A DNA stretch of 64,000 bases from Fictibacillus halophilus (GTDB lineage: Bacteria; Bacillota; Bacilli; Bacillales; Fictibacillaceae): contig NZ_JAEACF010000001.1 of assembly GCF_016401385.1 (NCBI RefSeq), forward strand, positions 682,001-746,000, written 5' to 3'. The translations under genes and the position numbers were made by a program. This document shows, one piece after another, positions 52,364 to 60,246 of the stretch. The notes under the pieces are model-generated. The model was not told the origin of the DNA. It did not search any database and saw only the letters and a list, made by a program, of their open reading frames with translations. Position 1 is the first letter of the stretch. Each line of letters begins with the position of its first letter.

Positions 52364-54136
52364 GTGCTGGGATTGGATACATTTAAGAGATTAAAAGATT
52401 TTTATTGGCCGTATAAAAAGTACTTTTATTGGTCGATCTTAACTTTGATTTTAGTGTCAGGAATCACAGTTGTTTATCCGATGGTCTTACAATTTACCAT
52501 CGATGAAATTATTATTAAAGGGGAATATTCAACCGTACCATATGTTGCGGTAGGCTTTATACTTCTGATGGTAATTAAAGGTGCAGCTACATACACTCAT
52601 CAGTTTTATGGAGATCTGTTCGGTATTCGGTCTGTTTATGAACTTCGTGAATCTCTTTATGAAAAGCTGCAGTTTCTTCCATTCGACTATTATGACAATG
52701 CAAAGACTGGAGATCTGATGTCGAGGTTAACAGCCGATGTTGAAGGGTTTCGCTTTTTTCTTTCTTTTGGATTCTCACAACTAATCAACTTTGTGTTAAT
52801 TATAGGGTTTAGTCTCTCCGTAATGTTCTTCTATTCAGTTCCTTTAGCACTCATTACACTGTGCATGATGCCTTTCCTCGCAATCGTTGTTTACAAGTTT
52901 GATAAAGAAGTTCATCCCGCTTTCCGGGGAATTCGTAAATCTATGGCGAATCTCAATACGAAAGTGCAGGAGAATATTAGTGGAATCAACACTGTTAAAT
53001 CGTTATCACGTGAAGATTTTGAGATTAATAAGTTTGATACGTCTAATGAAGATTATAAGTCTCAATACTTAAACACGTCTCATATTTGGGCTAAGTACTT
53101 TCCGGTAATGGAATTGATCGGAAATCTATCCGTCGTGTTGCTGCTTGCTTATGGTGGTTATCTTGTTATTCAGGGGAGCCTGACAGCTGGAGAGCTAGTC
53201 GCGTTCTTTAGTCTTGTTTGGTATATCATGGGACCCATTATGAATCTAGGGTTTATCATGAACACGTTCTCTCAATCAAAAGCATCTGGTGAACGTCTGT
53301 TAGAAGTTCTAGACGAACCTCTTGAGATGGAAGGGAAAGATCGGGAGCTTGAAACAATGCGCTTTCATGGAGAAGTGACGTTTGAAAATGTCACACATCG
53401 TTATAAAAACGAGAAAAAAGAAGCGCTCAAAGATATTTCGTTTACCGCAACACCTGGTCAGACGATTGGATTAATCGGTGCAACGGGTTCGGGGAAAACT
53501 TCTATTACCCAACTACTTTCTAGGTTTTACAATCCCGAATCAGGAACGATCTTAATAGATGGTAAACCACTTGAAGATTATTCGTTAAGAACGATTAGGA
53601 AAAATATTGGTACCGTTCTTCAGGAGTCCTTTTTGTTTTCGTCAACAATAAAAGATAACATCTCTTACGGTAATCCATATGCAAATATGGATGATATTAT
53701 CGATGCAGCTAAACGAGCTCAAGCTCATGACTTTATTATGGAACTTCCAGATGGTTACGACACGATATTAGGAGAAAGAGGACTTGGGCTATCTGGGGGA
53801 CAAAAACAGAGAATCTCAATAGCTAGAGCGATTCTTATCGATCCAACAATACTAATTCTAGACGATGCGACGAGTGCTGTAGATATGGAGACAGAATTCA
53901 GGATACAAAAGGCTTTAAAAGAAGTGATGAGTGACCGAACGACATTTATTATTGCTCATCGTATCTCTTCTTTAAAACATGCGGATGAAATACTCGTTCT
54001 GTCAAATGGGAAAGTAATCGAACGTGGTACACATGAAGAACTGATTCATCAAGAATCTGGAGCGTACCGTAAAATTTATGATATTCAGTATCAAGACAAA
54101 GATAAAGTGTTTCAAATGAACGGGCAGGGGGTGTAG
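52364..54136 (+). CDS. ABC exporter half-transporter with a degenerate catalytic site
   Basis: A 590-residue fused exporter: six membrane helices (about 20-310) then a nucleotide-binding domain with Walker A G-A-T-G-S-G-K-T near 372, signature L-S-G-G-Q near 475 and Walker B I-L-I-L-D-D ending in Asp501 in place of the catalytic Glu. With the next gene it forms a heterodimer like BmrC/BmrD or YheI/YheH multidrug exporters. GTG at 52364 or TTG at 52373 could be the start; the ribosome site is ambiguous. The partner begins 5 bp later. Confidence 0.9.
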   Translation: MLGLDTFKRLKDFYWPYKKYFYWSILTLILVSGITVVYPMVLQFTIDEIIIKGEYSTVPYVAVGFILLMVIKGAATYTHQFYGDLFGIRSVYELRESLYEKLQFLPFDYYDNAKTGDLMSRLTADVEGFRFFLSFGFSQLINFVLIIGFSLSVMFFYSVPLALITLCMMPFLAIVVYKFDKEVHPAFRGIRKSMANLNTKVQENISGINTVKSLSREDFEINKFDTSNEDYKSQYLNTSHIWAKYFPVMELIGNLSVVLLLAYGGYLVIQGSLTAGELVAFFSLVWYIMGPIMNLGFIMNTFSQSKASGERLLEVLDEPLEMEGKDRELETMRFHGEVTFENVTHRYKNEKKEALKDISFTATPGQTIGLIGATGSGKTSITQLLSRFYNPESGTILIDGKPLEDYSLRTIRKNIGTVLQESFLFSSTIKDNISYGNPYANMDDIIDAAKRAQAHDFIMELPDGYDTILGERGLGLSGGQKQRISIARAILIDPTILILDDATSAVDMETEFRIQKALKEVMSDRTTFIIAHRISSLKHADEILVLSNGKVIERGTHEELIHQESGAYRKIYDIQYQDKDKVFQMNGQGV

Positions 54137-54141
54137 GGAAG

Positions 54142-55965
54142 ATGCAGCATTCAAAGGAATCACAGACGAAGAAATCGCCTCGGTTTAAATATTCCTCAGA
54201 GCAAGTAATCGATAAACCGTTCAACTGGGGTCAGATTATTCGTTTGTTTCAATATATGAAGCCTTACAGCAAAAACTTGTTGCCGAAAGCAATCATAGCG
54301 ATGATGGTTTCCACTGCTGTAAGACTTGTAGTTCCTATTTTTATAGGTGTTCTGACGTTTGATCATGCGATTAAGAACAAAGATACGAATCTTCTTGTTA
54401 CACTAATTGTTGCGATCGCGGGCCTCTACCTCTTATCCTGGGGCGCTAACACATTACGGATAAAATGGATGAACTATCTAGGGCAATATGTGATCTACGA
54501 CATACGTCAGCATCTGTTCAAGCATATTCAACGCTTATCGCACCGCTTTTTCGATCAGCGTTCTGCCGGATCTATTCTTGTACGAATCATTAATGATGTA
54601 AACTCGTTACAAGATTTGTTCACGAACGGTGTAATCAACGTATTGATGGATATCATTCTTCTGTTTGGTATCATTGTCATCATGTTCATCTATAGCCCAG
54701 AACTGACACTAGCGATCATGGTCATCTTGCCGCTGATGTTCTTTATCTCAACAAGTTTACGTAAAAAGATCAGACGCTCTTGGCAAGTGGTACGTATTAA
54801 ACAAGCAAAGCTTAATTCACATCTGAATGAAAGTATCCAAGGGATACGAGTGACTAAAGCGTACACGCAAGAAAAAGAGAACATGAGCTTCTTTAATGGA
54901 GTGAACAATGAAACGTATGATAGCTGGAAAACCGCGACACAACAGAACGCATTGTTCAGACCTTTTGTTGAGATGTCTAATGCGATTGGAACAGTTATTC
55001 TATTGTGGTTTGGTTCTTACTTGATTCAAGGTGAAGCACTCGAAATTGGGGTGTTTGTTACGTTTGCTTTTTATCTGGGTATGTTTTGGGAGCCAATCTC
55101 TCGACTTGGGCAAGTTTACAATCAACTTTTAGTCGGAATGGCTTCATCTGAAAGAATCTTTGAATTTTTAGACGAAAAACCAAATGTTCACGAAAAAGAA
55201 AATGCTTATTCTTTTTCAAAAATTAAAGGGGAAATCGAGCTTAAGGACGTTGAGTTTTCCTATAACGCTGATCGAAAAGCATTAAAAGGCATCGATCTAA
55301 CGATTCAAGGTGGTCAGACCGTCGCACTGGTCGGCCATACAGGGTCAGGTAAGACTACGATCGCAAACTTAGTCAGCCGATTTTATGATCCGACATCAGG
55401 TACGGTACAGATTGATGGAAAAGATTTAAAAGACGTTAATCTAGCGAGTCTTCGTGAAAAAGTCAGTGTTGTTCTTCAAGATACTTTCATCTTTTCAGGA
55501 ACGATCAAAGAAAACATACGCTTTGGGAGACCAGGTGCTTCCGATGAAGATGTTAAGAATGCAGCAAAAGCAGTTGGAGCACATGCGTTTATCGAGAGAC
55601 TATCGAATGGCTATGAAACAGAAGTTGAGGAAAGAGGAAATGTTTTATCGGTCGGTGAAAGGCAACTTCTTTCTTTTGCCAGAGCACTTCTTGCAGATCC
55701 TGATATTTTGATCCTAGATGAAGCAACAGCTAGTATCGATACAGAATCTGAACAAAAGATACAATTAGCTTTAAAGACGCTGTTAAATGGAAGAACAGCA
55801 ATCATCATTGCACATCGACTTTCTACGATAAGAGAAGCAGATAATATTGTTGTTTTGGATCACGGTGAGATTATGGAGCAAGGAAGTCATGCGGAGCTTA
55901 TGCGTGCAGAAGGCATCTATTATCACCTAGTCGTATCTCAGTTTAAGATGCTGGATGCGATATAA
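54142..55965 (+). CDS. ABC exporter half-transporter with the canonical catalytic Glu
   Basis: A 607-residue partner of the preceding gene: a polar N-terminal extension, six membrane helices, then a nucleotide-binding domain with Walker A G-H-T-G-S-G-K-T near 398. Its signature is non-standard, L-S-V-G-E-R-Q near 502, and its Walker B ends L-D-E with the catalytic Glu. Thus its Walker site pairs with the normal L-S-G-G-Q of the first subunit to form the one active ATP site. Substrate unknown. A terminator follows. Confidence 0.9.
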   Translation: MQHSKESQTKKSPRFKYSSEQVIDKPFNWGQIIRLFQYMKPYSKNLLPKAIIAMMVSTAVRLVVPIFIGVLTFDHAIKNKDTNLLVTLIVAIAGLYLLSWGANTLRIKWMNYLGQYVIYDIRQHLFKHIQRLSHRFFDQRSAGSILVRIINDVNSLQDLFTNGVINVLMDIILLFGIIVIMFIYSPELTLAIMVILPLMFFISTSLRKKIRRSWQVVRIKQAKLNSHLNESIQGIRVTKAYTQEKENMSFFNGVNNETYDSWKTATQQNALFRPFVEMSNAIGTVILLWFGSYLIQGEALEIGVFVTFAFYLGMFWEPISRLGQVYNQLLVGMASSERIFEFLDEKPNVHEKENAYSFSKIKGEIELKDVEFSYNADRKALKGIDLTIQGGQTVALVGHTGSGKTTIANLVSRFYDPTSGTVQIDGKDLKDVNLASLREKVSVVLQDTFIFSGTIKENIRFGRPGASDEDVKNAAKAVGAHAFIERLSNGYETEVEERGNVLSVGERQLLSFARALLADPDILILDEATASIDTESEQKIQLALKTLLNGRTAIIIAHRLSTIREADNIVVLDHGEIMEQGSHAELMRAEGIYYHLVVSQFKMLDAI

Positions 55966-55998
55966 AAAACGCCTGGGAAATTTTTTCCTAGGCGTTTT
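55966..55998 (+). terminator. Terminator after the ABC exporter operon
   Basis: AAAACGCCTGGGAAA pairs with TTTCCTAGGCGTTTT with one mismatch, then TGTTTTA. Confidence 0.82.
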
Positions 55999-56001
55999 GT
56001 T

Positions 56002-56973
56002 TTATTGTAATGCTTTTGAAAGTGTATCAATGTTTTGGTTCATGATAGATAGATAATCTCGCTCTTTTTTTATGTCGTCTTTTGTTAAAGTTTCTAAGTT
56101 ATGAAGAGTCATGGTTTCTGCACCGACTTCTTTTTTAATCATCGCAGCTACTTTGTTATTTACGTTCTCTTCAAATAAAATATAGTTGTTTTTTTCTTTT
56201 TTGGCGTTTTCAATAATCTTCTCGATCTGATTCTGACTAGGTTCATGCGAAGGCGAAAGACCACTGATCGCAATTTGTTCTAGCCCATAGCGTTCTGACC
56301 AATAGCCATAAGCAGCATGAGAGACGATGAACGAATTCTTTGGTGCGTTTTTAACTTTTGATTTAAACGATGAATCCAATTCTTTTAAATCGGTAATGAG
56401 TGCTTCATGATTCTTTTTAAATTCATCTTTAGAATCAGGGTCCAATTTTGCGAGTCCTTCATAAATATTATCTGCAATTTCCTGTGCAAGGACTGGATCA
56501 AGCCAAATATGAGGATCTAAGGAACCATGATCGTGGTGTTCTTCTTTCTCATGAGCGTGATCATCTTCATGTTCTTCTTCTGTAGCATGGCTTTCACCTT
56601 CATGCTCTGCAGATTCATGATAGGAAATTCCTTTAGCGCCATCTATGATAGGCATATCTTCTTCTTTTAATGTATCTGCAACAGAAGATGAGAATTCATC
56701 AGACTCAAGTTTGTTGTAAACGAAAGCATCACCTTCCGTCATTTCTACCATCTTTTTCGTAGAAGGTTCATACGTGTGTGCATCCGCACCAGGAGGTATA
56801 ATAGAAGATACTTCTACATGCTTGCCTCCGATTCTTTCAGTGAAATATTCTAATGGATACATGGTGGTGTAGATTTTCAATGTACCGTCTTTATTATCAG
56901 ATGTGCTATTATTACCGCATGCTGCTGAAAAAATCAGCATTATCGATACGCTTAGTAAGCTTATTATTCGCAT
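56002..56973 (-). CDS. Zinc ABC transporter substrate-binding lipoprotein (ZnuA/AdcA-like)
   Basis: A 323-residue lipoprotein (lipobox S-A-A-C, Cys19) of the cluster A-I metal-binding family. Zinc ligand candidates are His in A-D-A-H-T-Y near 66, the D-P-H-I-W-L-D motif, and V-S-H-A-A-Y near 216. A long His/Glu/Asp-rich loop (about 118-148) is typical of zinc-specific members. A Zur-type box lies 38 bp upstream. No permease or ATPase gene is adjacent, so the partner components must be elsewhere. Confidence 0.93.
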   Translation of the reverse strand: MRIISLLSVSIMLIFSAACGNNSTSDNKDGTLKIYTTMYPLEYFTERIGGKHVEVSSIIPPGADAHTYEPSTKKMVEMTEGDAFVYNKLESDEFSSSVADTLKEEDMPIIDGAKGISYHESAEHEGESHATEEEHEDDHAHEKEEHHDHGSLDPHIWLDPVLAQEIADNIYEGLAKLDPDSKDEFKKNHEALITDLKELDSSFKSKVKNAPKNSFIVSHAAYGYWSERYGLEQIAISGLSPSHEPSQNQIEKIIENAKKEKNNYILFEENVNNKVAAMIKKEVGAETMTLHNLETLTKDDIKKERDYLSIMNQNIDTLSKALQ

Positions 56974-57011
56974 TTACTTTATCTCCTTTCAAACAATCCT
57001 TACTCATTATA

Positions 57012-57030
57012 AACGTAATGATTACGATTT
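57012..57030. promoter_or_regulatory. Zur box before the zinc-binding lipoprotein gene
   Basis: AACGTAATGATTACGATTT has the core CGTAAT-G-ATTACG, which matches the Bacillus Zur consensus TCGTAATnATTACGA. Repression in zinc-replete cells is expected. Confidence 0.82.
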
Positions 57031-57217
57031 GTAAAATGTTATTTCTTGCATCCGAAATTTTTTCTCTAGATGATAAATAAATAGTCTAAAACGAATCTCT
57101 AAAGGGTAGTGATTTAACAAGCAGATAGAAGTCCTTTTTGGTATAATAAAGAAGGTGTTTTTATCTAAGCGTTTAAATAAGCGTGAATCAGGCTTAAAAA
57201 GGAGAGCGCGTACTAAC

Positions 57218-57640
57218 ATGAATATTGCTTTTTATTTGTTGCCTAAAGATGAAGTGAAGTATTTGAACCCAGAAGCAACGATGAGACAGGCACTTGAAAA
57301 GTTATCTTACCACAAGTACACCTCTGTGCCTCTCGTCTCAGAAGAAGGACGCTACATAGGAACGTTAACGGAAGGCGATCTTCTATGGAAACTTAGAGAA
57401 GCCTTTGACAAAGGATATGATGAGGTATTAAAAACGAAATTAGTGAATGTACCTCAGCGTATAAATAATATTTCTGTTTCCATCAACTCTAACATGGAAG
57501 ATCTTATTACTTTGTCTACCGACCAAAATTTTATACCTGTTACAGATGATGACGGTCATTTTATCGGAATTATTAGGAGACGGGACATAATCAAGTATTG
57601 TGCAAATTTAATCTGGAATAAGGAAGTTACGAAAGATTAA
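57218..57640 (+). CDS. Tandem CBS-domain protein
   Basis: A 140-residue protein with two CBS motifs (about 15-75 and 85-135), including Y-T-S-V-P-L-V-S-E-E-G-R-Y-I-G-T-L-T-E-G-D and F-I-P-V-T-D-D-D-G-H-F-I-G-I-I-R-R-R-D. CBS pairs bind adenine nucleotides or cyclic dinucleotides. ATG at 57218 begins at the natural family start; the ribosome site AAGGAG is rather far (about 13 nt). The upstream frame to 57155 is probably not translated. Partner unknown. Confidence 0.82.
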   Translation: MNIAFYLLPKDEVKYLNPEATMRQALEKLSYHKYTSVPLVSEEGRYIGTLTEGDLLWKLREAFDKGYDEVLKTKLVNVPQRINNISVSINSNMEDLITLSTDQNFIPVTDDDGHFIGIIRRRDIIKYCANLIWNKEVTKD

Positions 57641-57664
57641 GGCTTAATGTCTTAATCTTTTTGT
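57632..57664 (+). terminator. Terminator overlapping the CBS gene stop codon
   Basis: AAAGATTAAG (57632-57641) pairs with CTTAATCTTT (57651-57660), then TTTG. Confidence 0.8.
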
Positions 57665-57686
57665 ACATATAGGAGGATTATTTCAA

Positions 57687-58076
57687 GTGAAGATACTTGC
57701 CGTTGCAATGGGTGGAATCGTTGGAGCCTTGCTACGTTTTTGGTGCGGTATGTTTCTTTTCAACCCAGAGGGATCTTTTCCGTTTTCTACTTTTTTTGTA
57801 AACGTAATCGGCAGTTTTATTCTAGGGTGGTTCGTAGTTTATGGTGTGAAAAAAATAAAGAGCAACAACTTAATAGTGGCTCTGCAGACAGGTGTAATTG
57901 GTTCTTTTACAACATTCTCTACATTTAACACAGAAATATTATTACTGGTTGAGGATCAGCTGTATACAATGGCATTTTTATATTTTTCTGCAAGTGCTGT
58001 TACAGGTGTTATTGCTATCTACTTGGGAATGAAGTTAGGTACTATTACATATGGCAAAGCGGGTGCAGAACAATGA
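57687..58076 (+). CDS. crcB: Fluoride channel subunit CrcB/Fluc (first)
   Basis: A 129-residue, four-helix fluoride exporter subunit with G-G-I-V-G-A-L-L-R-F at the N-terminus, F-F-V-N-V-I-G-S-F-I-L-G-W and G-S-F-T-T-F-S-T-F in the pore region. GTG start after AGGAGG. It overlaps the next crcB by four bases (ATGA). Paired genes like these make a heterodimeric channel in many Firmicutes. I looked for a fluoride riboswitch upstream and did not find one. Confidence 0.93.
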   Translation: MKILAVAMGGIVGALLRFWCGMFLFNPEGSFPFSTFFVNVIGSFILGWFVVYGVKKIKSNNLIVALQTGVIGSFTTFSTFNTEILLLVEDQLYTMAFLYFSASAVTGVIAIYLGMKLGTITYGKAGAEQ

Positions 58077-58417
58077 TAGCACAAACAATAGCAATAGCTG
58101 CAGGTGGAGCGGTAGGTGCGGTTGTGCGCTTTTTAATTAGTCAACGAATAAATAGAGGTTTTCCGTGGGGAACTTTGGCTGTTAACATTGTTGGATCGTT
58201 TCTGTTAGGGTGGTATGTGGCGGATGAAGGAGACGGTTTATTGAGTTCACTTTATGCGACTGGTTTTTTGGGAGCTCTCACCACGTTTTCCACCTTGCAG
58301 TTTGAAGCAGTAACATTATTAAAGAGTCATGCTAAAAGAGGTCTAACGTATTTGTTACTTACATATATATTAGGACTACTAGCAGCTTGGACTGGCTTTT
58401 TTATTGGATTAAGATGA
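58073..58417 (+). CDS. crcB: Fluoride channel subunit CrcB/Fluc (second)
   Basis: A 114-residue partner with G-G-A-V-G-A-V-V-R-F, L-A-V-N-I-V-G-S-F-L-L-G-W-Y and G-A-L-T-T-F-S-T-L, all family hallmarks. Translationally coupled to the first copy. Its stop is followed directly by a repeat-derived region, so no terminator is seen. Confidence 0.93.
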   Translation: MIAQTIAIAAGGAVGAVVRFLISQRINRGFPWGTLAVNIVGSFLLGWYVADEGDGLLSSLYATGFLGALTTFSTLQFEAVTLLKSHAKRGLTYLLLTYILGLLAAWTGFFIGLR

Positions 58418-58469
58418 AGAGGCTATTTTCAAAAAGATTGTTGATGTTTGGATGCATCTTGCTCTCTTC

Positions 58470-58745
58470 TGAAGCAAGTTGTCTGAAGTGGAAGGTTGCC
58501 GACTCCTATGGGACGAGCGGTCAGGTGGAGACTCCTAAAGGCGCAAAGCGGCATTCCCAAAAGTGGAAGTGACCCGTTCAGCCCCAACAAGCAAAAGGTA
58601 AATGGGCTTGGTAGGCGTACTTTGCCTTCTTGACCGTTTAACTTTTGACCTCGAGGGGGCTAGTCACTGCAATTAAACAGGAGGCTCACCGTTCGCCCTA
58701 TGGAATGCGAGCAGCCTGGAGCGGAAGTCATTTACTTTCAAAGAC
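58470..58745 (+). repeat. Mosaic intergenic repeat: a Bacillaceae-type element interrupted by a second one
   Basis: The left part (58487-58552, with GACTCCTATGGGACGAGCGG and GGCGCAAAGCGG) and right part (58680-58745, with GGAGGCTCACCG and GCGAGCAGCCTGGAGCGGAA) read as the two ends of one structured repeat familiar from Bacillus-group genomes. About 125 bp of different sequence separate them, including TTGACCTCGAGGGGGCTAG, which resembles another repeat family. The ORFs through it look artefactual. A truncated copy lies at 51190-51296. Confidence 0.65.
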
Positions 58746-58791
58746 TAACATGTATACGAAAACAGCCAATCAAAACATTAAAGGAGATATA

Positions 58792-59376
58792 ATGAAAGAT
58801 TTAGTGATTTCTTTATTAGAATGGATTATGAGTTTAGGACACTTAGGCATTGCACTTGGTTTGATGGTTGAAGTGATTCCGAGTGAGCTGGTTTTATCTT
58901 ATGGAGGGTATATGGTGTCTCAGGGACACTTGAACTTCACTCTGAGTGTTATTGCTGGAACGATCGGAGGAACAATAGCACAGCTCTTTTTGTATTGGAT
59001 GGGATATTACGGAGGTCGTCCATTTCTTGAGAAATATGGAAAGTATGTACTGATCTCGAAAAAGCAGATCGATTTATCAGAAAGATGGTTCAATAAATAT
59101 GGGACAGGTGTCATCTTTTTTGCACGATTTATTCCGGTTGTGAGACATGCAATAAGCATTCCGGCGGGAATCGCGAAAATGTCATTCGCTAAGTTTACAT
59201 TGTTCACAACATTAGCGGTTATACCTTGGTCGATCTTCTTTATAGAATTAGGTAGCCGACTTGGCTCTAACTGGGAGGATATAAAAACAATCGCAGCTCC
59301 CTACACACGAGGAATCATGATCATAGCCGTTGTTGTTATCTTTTTGTTCATTCTTTATAAAGTAAAGAAGAAATAG
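58792..59376 (+). CDS. DedA-family membrane protein
   Basis: A 194-residue DedA/VTT protein with features such as E-V-I-P-S-E-L-V-L-S-Y-G-G, G-T-I-G-G-T-I-A-Q-L, and F-A-R-F-I-P-V-V-R-H-A-I-S-I-P-A-G. Such proteins are lipid scramblases/flippases of polyprenyl phosphates or phospholipids and support envelope homeostasis. ATG at 58792 has AAAGGAG seven bases upstream; the upstream frame from 58645 lies inside the repeat and is rejected. Confidence 0.92.
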   Translation: MKDLVISLLEWIMSLGHLGIALGLMVEVIPSELVLSYGGYMVSQGHLNFTLSVIAGTIGGTIAQLFLYWMGYYGGRPFLEKYGKYVLISKKQIDLSERWFNKYGTGVIFFARFIPVVRHAISIPAGIAKMSFAKFTLFTTLAVIPWSIFFIELGSRLGSNWEDIKTIAAPYTRGIMIIAVVVIFLFILYKVKKK

Positions 59377-59404
59377 TCATTGCTATCATACGATCTTACA
59401 CGTG

Positions 59405-59433
59405 AAAGCCTGGTATTTATGCTCCAGGCTTTT
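59405..59433 (+). terminator. Terminator after the DedA gene
   Basis: AAAGCCTGG (59405-59413) pairs with CCAGGCTTT (59424-59432). Confidence 0.82.
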
Positions 59434-59532
59434 ATTTATTATTCTTCAAATGATGCATAGACAAATTCTAACGAGGGATGTACACAACATATATATGGCT
59501 ACCGCAATATAAATGAAAGGAGTGCAAATGAG

Positions 59533-59727
59533 ATGGATACATTTATTAAGAGTTATCATGAAACATACAATGCAGCTAAAGTGAATGAGTTGCTTCTGCG
59601 CATCAAAGAACACCAAGGTAAAGAAAATATGGCTGCGAAAGTGTCTGAAGCGATGGAAATCTGCGGATTCACCCCTGGAGATATCGAGCAAGTGCTGAAA
59701 CAACTACGAGGGGGGGACAGACCCTAG
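59533..59727 (+). CDS. Small protein of unknown function with a repeat-derived tail
   Basis: A 64-residue polar, helical protein (F-I-K-S-Y-H-E-T-Y-N-A-A-K-V-N-E-L near the start, A-M-E-I-C-G-F-T-P-G-D-I-E near 45-57) that I do not recognise. AAAGGAG precedes the ATG. Its last residues (R-G-G-D-R-P) and the TAG stop are encoded by a GGGGGACAGACCC element, so the original end was probably near K-Q-L-R. Confidence 0.65.
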   Translation: MDTFIKSYHETYNAAKVNELLLRIKEHQGKENMAAKVSEAMEICGFTPGDIEQVLKQLRGGDRP

Positions 59728-59735
59728 ACAATTAC
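59710..59735 (+). repeat. GGGGGACAGACCC element copy supplying a stop codon
   Basis: GGGGGGGACAGACCC is followed by TAGACAATTAC; TAG is the stop of the small ORF. The ACAATTAC tail matches the copy at 29229. Confidence 0.75.
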
Positions 59736-59868
59736 ACTTTCACCAACTTTGTCCATCTGCAGTGGACACCTTTGATATACATTCCTACCTATATACTAAA
59801 ATTGATTAAGCCCTTTCTTAGACGATGACCTCACATCTGCGTTATACTTCTTGTAAGAGGTGATGGTT

Positions 59869-60150
59869 ATGGATATAACATTAAGCGCAAAGAAGTATAT
59901 AGAAGAAGTGCTTGAAATGAATAACGCCAATGGAATAAGAGTTTACTTCTCAGGAATGGGCTGAGGCGGTCCTAAGCTTGGCCTGGCTCTGGATGAGCCT
60001 GAAAACACAGACATTATTGAAGAAATCAACGGAATACGAGTGGCCTTTGATCCAAGGATCAAAGAGCAGACTTCTGCATTAAAACTAGACTTTGAAGATT
60101 CTAAACATGGATCGGGTCTTGTGATGCTCGGACAGGACGATTGCTGTTAA
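59869..60150 (+). CDS. HesB/IscA-like selenoprotein (TGA at 59962-59964 read as selenocysteine)
   Basis: A 93-residue HesB-like protein in one frame from ATG at 59869 (GAGGTG six bases upstream) to TAA at 60148, with a single in-frame TGA at codon 32. The TGA falls in G-M-G-[TGA]-G-G-P-K-L-G-L-A-L-D-E-P, where HesB/IscA-like proteins have the first cluster- or thiol-ligand Cys. The protein ends D-D-C-C, giving the other Cys ligands. Coding quality continues undisturbed past the TGA. A hairpin at 59985-59999 with a G in its loop, 25 nt after the TGA, fits a bacterial SECIS. HesB-like selenoproteins are an established family. A pseudogene or sequencing error is less likely, because a second Sec-like gene lies 1.2 kb away. 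Confidence 0.85.
59985..59999 (+). promoter_or_regulatory. Candidate bacterial SECIS element of the HesB-like gene
   Basis: GGCTC (59985-59989) pairs with GAGCC (59995-59999) around the loop TGGAT. The loop starts 25 nt after the TGA and has G in its second and third positions, matching general bSECIS rules (upper stem, small loop with G early). The fold was drawn by eye. Confidence 0.6.
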
Positions 60151-60152
60151 CA

Positions 60153-60197
60153 AATAGAACCGCTAGTGACTTCGTAAAAGTCACTAGCGGTTCTATT
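60153..60197. terminator. Bidirectional terminator between the HesB-like and nuclease genes
   Basis: AATAGAACCGCTAGTGACTT (60153-60172) pairs perfectly with 60178-60197, a 20-bp stem with a five-base loop. Confidence 0.88.
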
Positions 60198-60246
60198 ATT
60201 GTTTAGATTTTCTAACTAGCGGTTCTATTATTGTTTAGATTTTCTA
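60183..60246. repeat. 32-bp tandem duplication at the 3' end of the nuclease gene
   Basis: ACTAGCGGTTCTATTATTGT and the following 12 bases occur twice, at 60183-60214 and 60215-60246, without mismatch. The unit contains the last codons and stop of the nuclease gene plus half of the terminator stem, so the duplication is recent. Confidence 0.93.

Noticed and set aside
57641..57686. Fluoride riboswitch before the crcB pair
   Set aside because: The 46-bp gap holds only a terminator and a ribosome site; no crcB-motif sequence or pseudoknot arms are visible.
58387..58791. ORFs through the repeat region, including an N-terminal extension of the DedA gene from 58645
   Set aside because: They lie in repeat sequence, have no ribosome sites, and the DedA start at 58792 has a strong one.
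60183..60246. CRISPR or longer repeat array
   Set aside because: Only two directly adjacent copies with no spacers; a simple tandem duplication.
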